DNA from: Pseudomonadota bacterium
Lineage (GTDB): Bacteria; Pseudomonadota; Gammaproteobacteria; Xanthomonadales; Rhodanobacteraceae
Assembly: GCA_029779475.1 (NCBI GenBank)
Contig: JAKPAN010000240.1
Span: 1 to 42,797 of the forward strand
DNA length: 42,797 nucleotides
Direction of reading: 5' to 3'
Shown here: positions 42,245-42,797 of the stretch, in pieces
Position numbering within the stretch: position 1 is the first letter of the stretch
Layout: every line of letters begins with the position of its first letter
The notes under the pieces: generated by a model
Database searches by the model: none
The model's input: the letters and a program-made list of their open reading frames with translations, nothing else
Told to the model about the DNA's origin: nothing
Translations under genes and position numbers: made by a program

Positions 42245-42797
42245 CTAGGCCTCATGCACGCGCACCGCGAACTGCTGCACGCGGCGCGCATCGGCCTTGG
42301 CGACATGGAACAGGAAGCCGCCGAGCGCGACGTCCTCGCCGACTTCCGGCAAGTGGCCGATTTCCGACGTGACCATGCCGCCGACGGTGTCGAATTCCTC
42401 GTCGCTGAACTCGCTGCCGAAGCGTTCGTTGAACTCGGCGATGGGCGTCAGCGCGCTGACGATGAAGTCGCCGTTCGGGCCGGCTTCGATCATCGTGCCT
42501 TCGTCGTCGTCGTCGTCGTGTTCGTCGTCGATGTCGCCGACGATCTGTTCAAGCACGTCTTCGATGGTGACGAGGCCGGCGACGCCGCCGTACTCGTCGA
42601 CGACGATGGCCATGTGGTTGCGCGACAGCCGGAATTCCTTGAGCAGGATGTTGAGCCGCTTGGATTCGGGAATCATCGTCACCGGGCGCAGCAGCGCGCG
42701 CAGGTCGGTGGACGCGCCTTCGGCAAAGCAGCGCAGCAGGTCCTTGGCGAGCAGGATGCCGAGGATCTCGTCCTTGTCTTCGCCATGCACCGGAAAA
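42245..42797 (-). CDS. CorC/HlyC-family protein, C-terminal part only
   Basis: The frame is open through the window end, so the N-terminal part lies outside; about 183 residues are visible. A CBS-domain half (LGILLAKDLLRCFAEG, LRPVTMIPESKRLNILLKEFR, NHMAIVVDEYGGVAGLVTIEDVLEQIVGDI) is followed by an acidic linker (EHDDDDDEG) and the C-terminal CorC_HlyC domain (DFIVSALTPIAEFNERFG, FDTVGGMVTSEIGHLPEVGE, FHVAKADARRVQQFAV). CorC-type proteins (E. coli ybeX) are linked to Mg2+/Co2+ resistance or efflux. It is upstream of the DUF4105 and CorA genes on the same strand. Confidence 0.93.
   Translation of the reverse strand, partial: FPVHGEDKDEILGILLAKDLLRCFAEGASTDLRALLRPVTMIPESKRLNILLKEFRLSRNHMAIVVDEYGGVAGLVTIEDVLEQIVGDIDDEHDDDDDEGTMIEAGPNGDFIVSALTPIAEFNERFGSEFSDEEFDTVGGMVTSEIGHLPEVGEDVALGGFLFHVAKADARRVQQFAVRVHEA

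Noticed and set aside
42501..42520. CGT trinucleotide run
   Set aside because: It encodes the acidic Asp-rich linker of the CorC protein, not an independent repeat element.
1..42797. tRNA, rRNA, riboswitch, CRISPR array, transposase or integrase
   Set aside because: Reading both strands gave no cloverleaf arms, conserved rRNA segments, regular direct repeats or DDE/tyrosine-recombinase motifs; a covariance-model search would be needed to exclude small RNAs.

Overview
The window is a high-GC (roughly two thirds G+C) stretch of a gammaproteobacterial chromosome. The most likely source is the order Xanthomonadales, probably a Rhodanobacteraceae/Dokdonella-like lineage. This rests on the run lgt-thyA-folA / apaH-apaG-rsmA / pdxA-surA-lptD, tandem UbiH-type hydroxylases, TamA/TamB, DUF4105 next to CorC, and secreted proteins ending in an 'IFANGFE'-type tail. 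The organism call is inference. No rRNA, tRNA, CRISPR array, insertion sequence or phage gene was recognised, and no gap between genes exceeds about 210 bases.

Layout. 1-1408: 3' part of a secreted beta-helix protein. 1419-4612: four tightly packed genes, TPM / LemA lipoprotein / TPM / TPM, with a REP-like palindrome at the start of the third. 4706-7516: a DUF2946 protein and a TonB-dependent receptor, a likely metal-uptake pair. 7614-8819: rRNA methyltransferase RlmI. 8852-10252 (minus): a lower-GC secreted protein. 10355-12585: lgt, thyA, folA. 12635-15085 (minus): a small one-helix protein, then apaH, apaG and rsmA. 15135-17132: a divergent LysR regulator / YeiH transporter pair with a clear inverted repeat between them. 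17137-21930 (minus): pdxA, surA, lptD. 22000-24624 (minus): HDAC-family deacetylase, PduO-type adenosyltransferase, an unrecognised lower-GC ORF and a membrane protein. 24698-27108: two FAD hydroxylases of ubiquinone-biosynthesis type. 27156-28200 (minus): a methyltransferase and a small membrane protein. 28273-33902 (minus): tamB and tamA. 33959-35223 (minus): a DUF3096 mini-protein and a 349-residue unknown. 35398-37712 (minus): YbdD-like partner and CstA. 37921-39752: a multidomain secreted protein whose signal peptide is out of frame with the rest. 39774-39806: a perfect hairpin. 39876-42797 (minus): CorA, DUF4105/Lnb-like protein and the C-terminal part of CorC.

Much of the window serves the cell envelope. 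LptD, SurA and TamA/TamB build the outer membrane, Lgt (and perhaps the DUF4105 protein) acylates lipoproteins, and CorA/CorC handle magnesium. The second theme is cofactors: folate (ThyA/FolA), pyridoxal phosphate (PdxA), ubiquinone and adenosylcobalamin. The most notable points are a shared C-terminal tail on secreted proteins, the LysR/YeiH pair splitting an otherwise conserved lptD-to-apaH cluster, the three-TPM/LemA cluster, the frameshifted signal peptide, and a Lnb-like protein downstream of corC, where E. coli has lnt.
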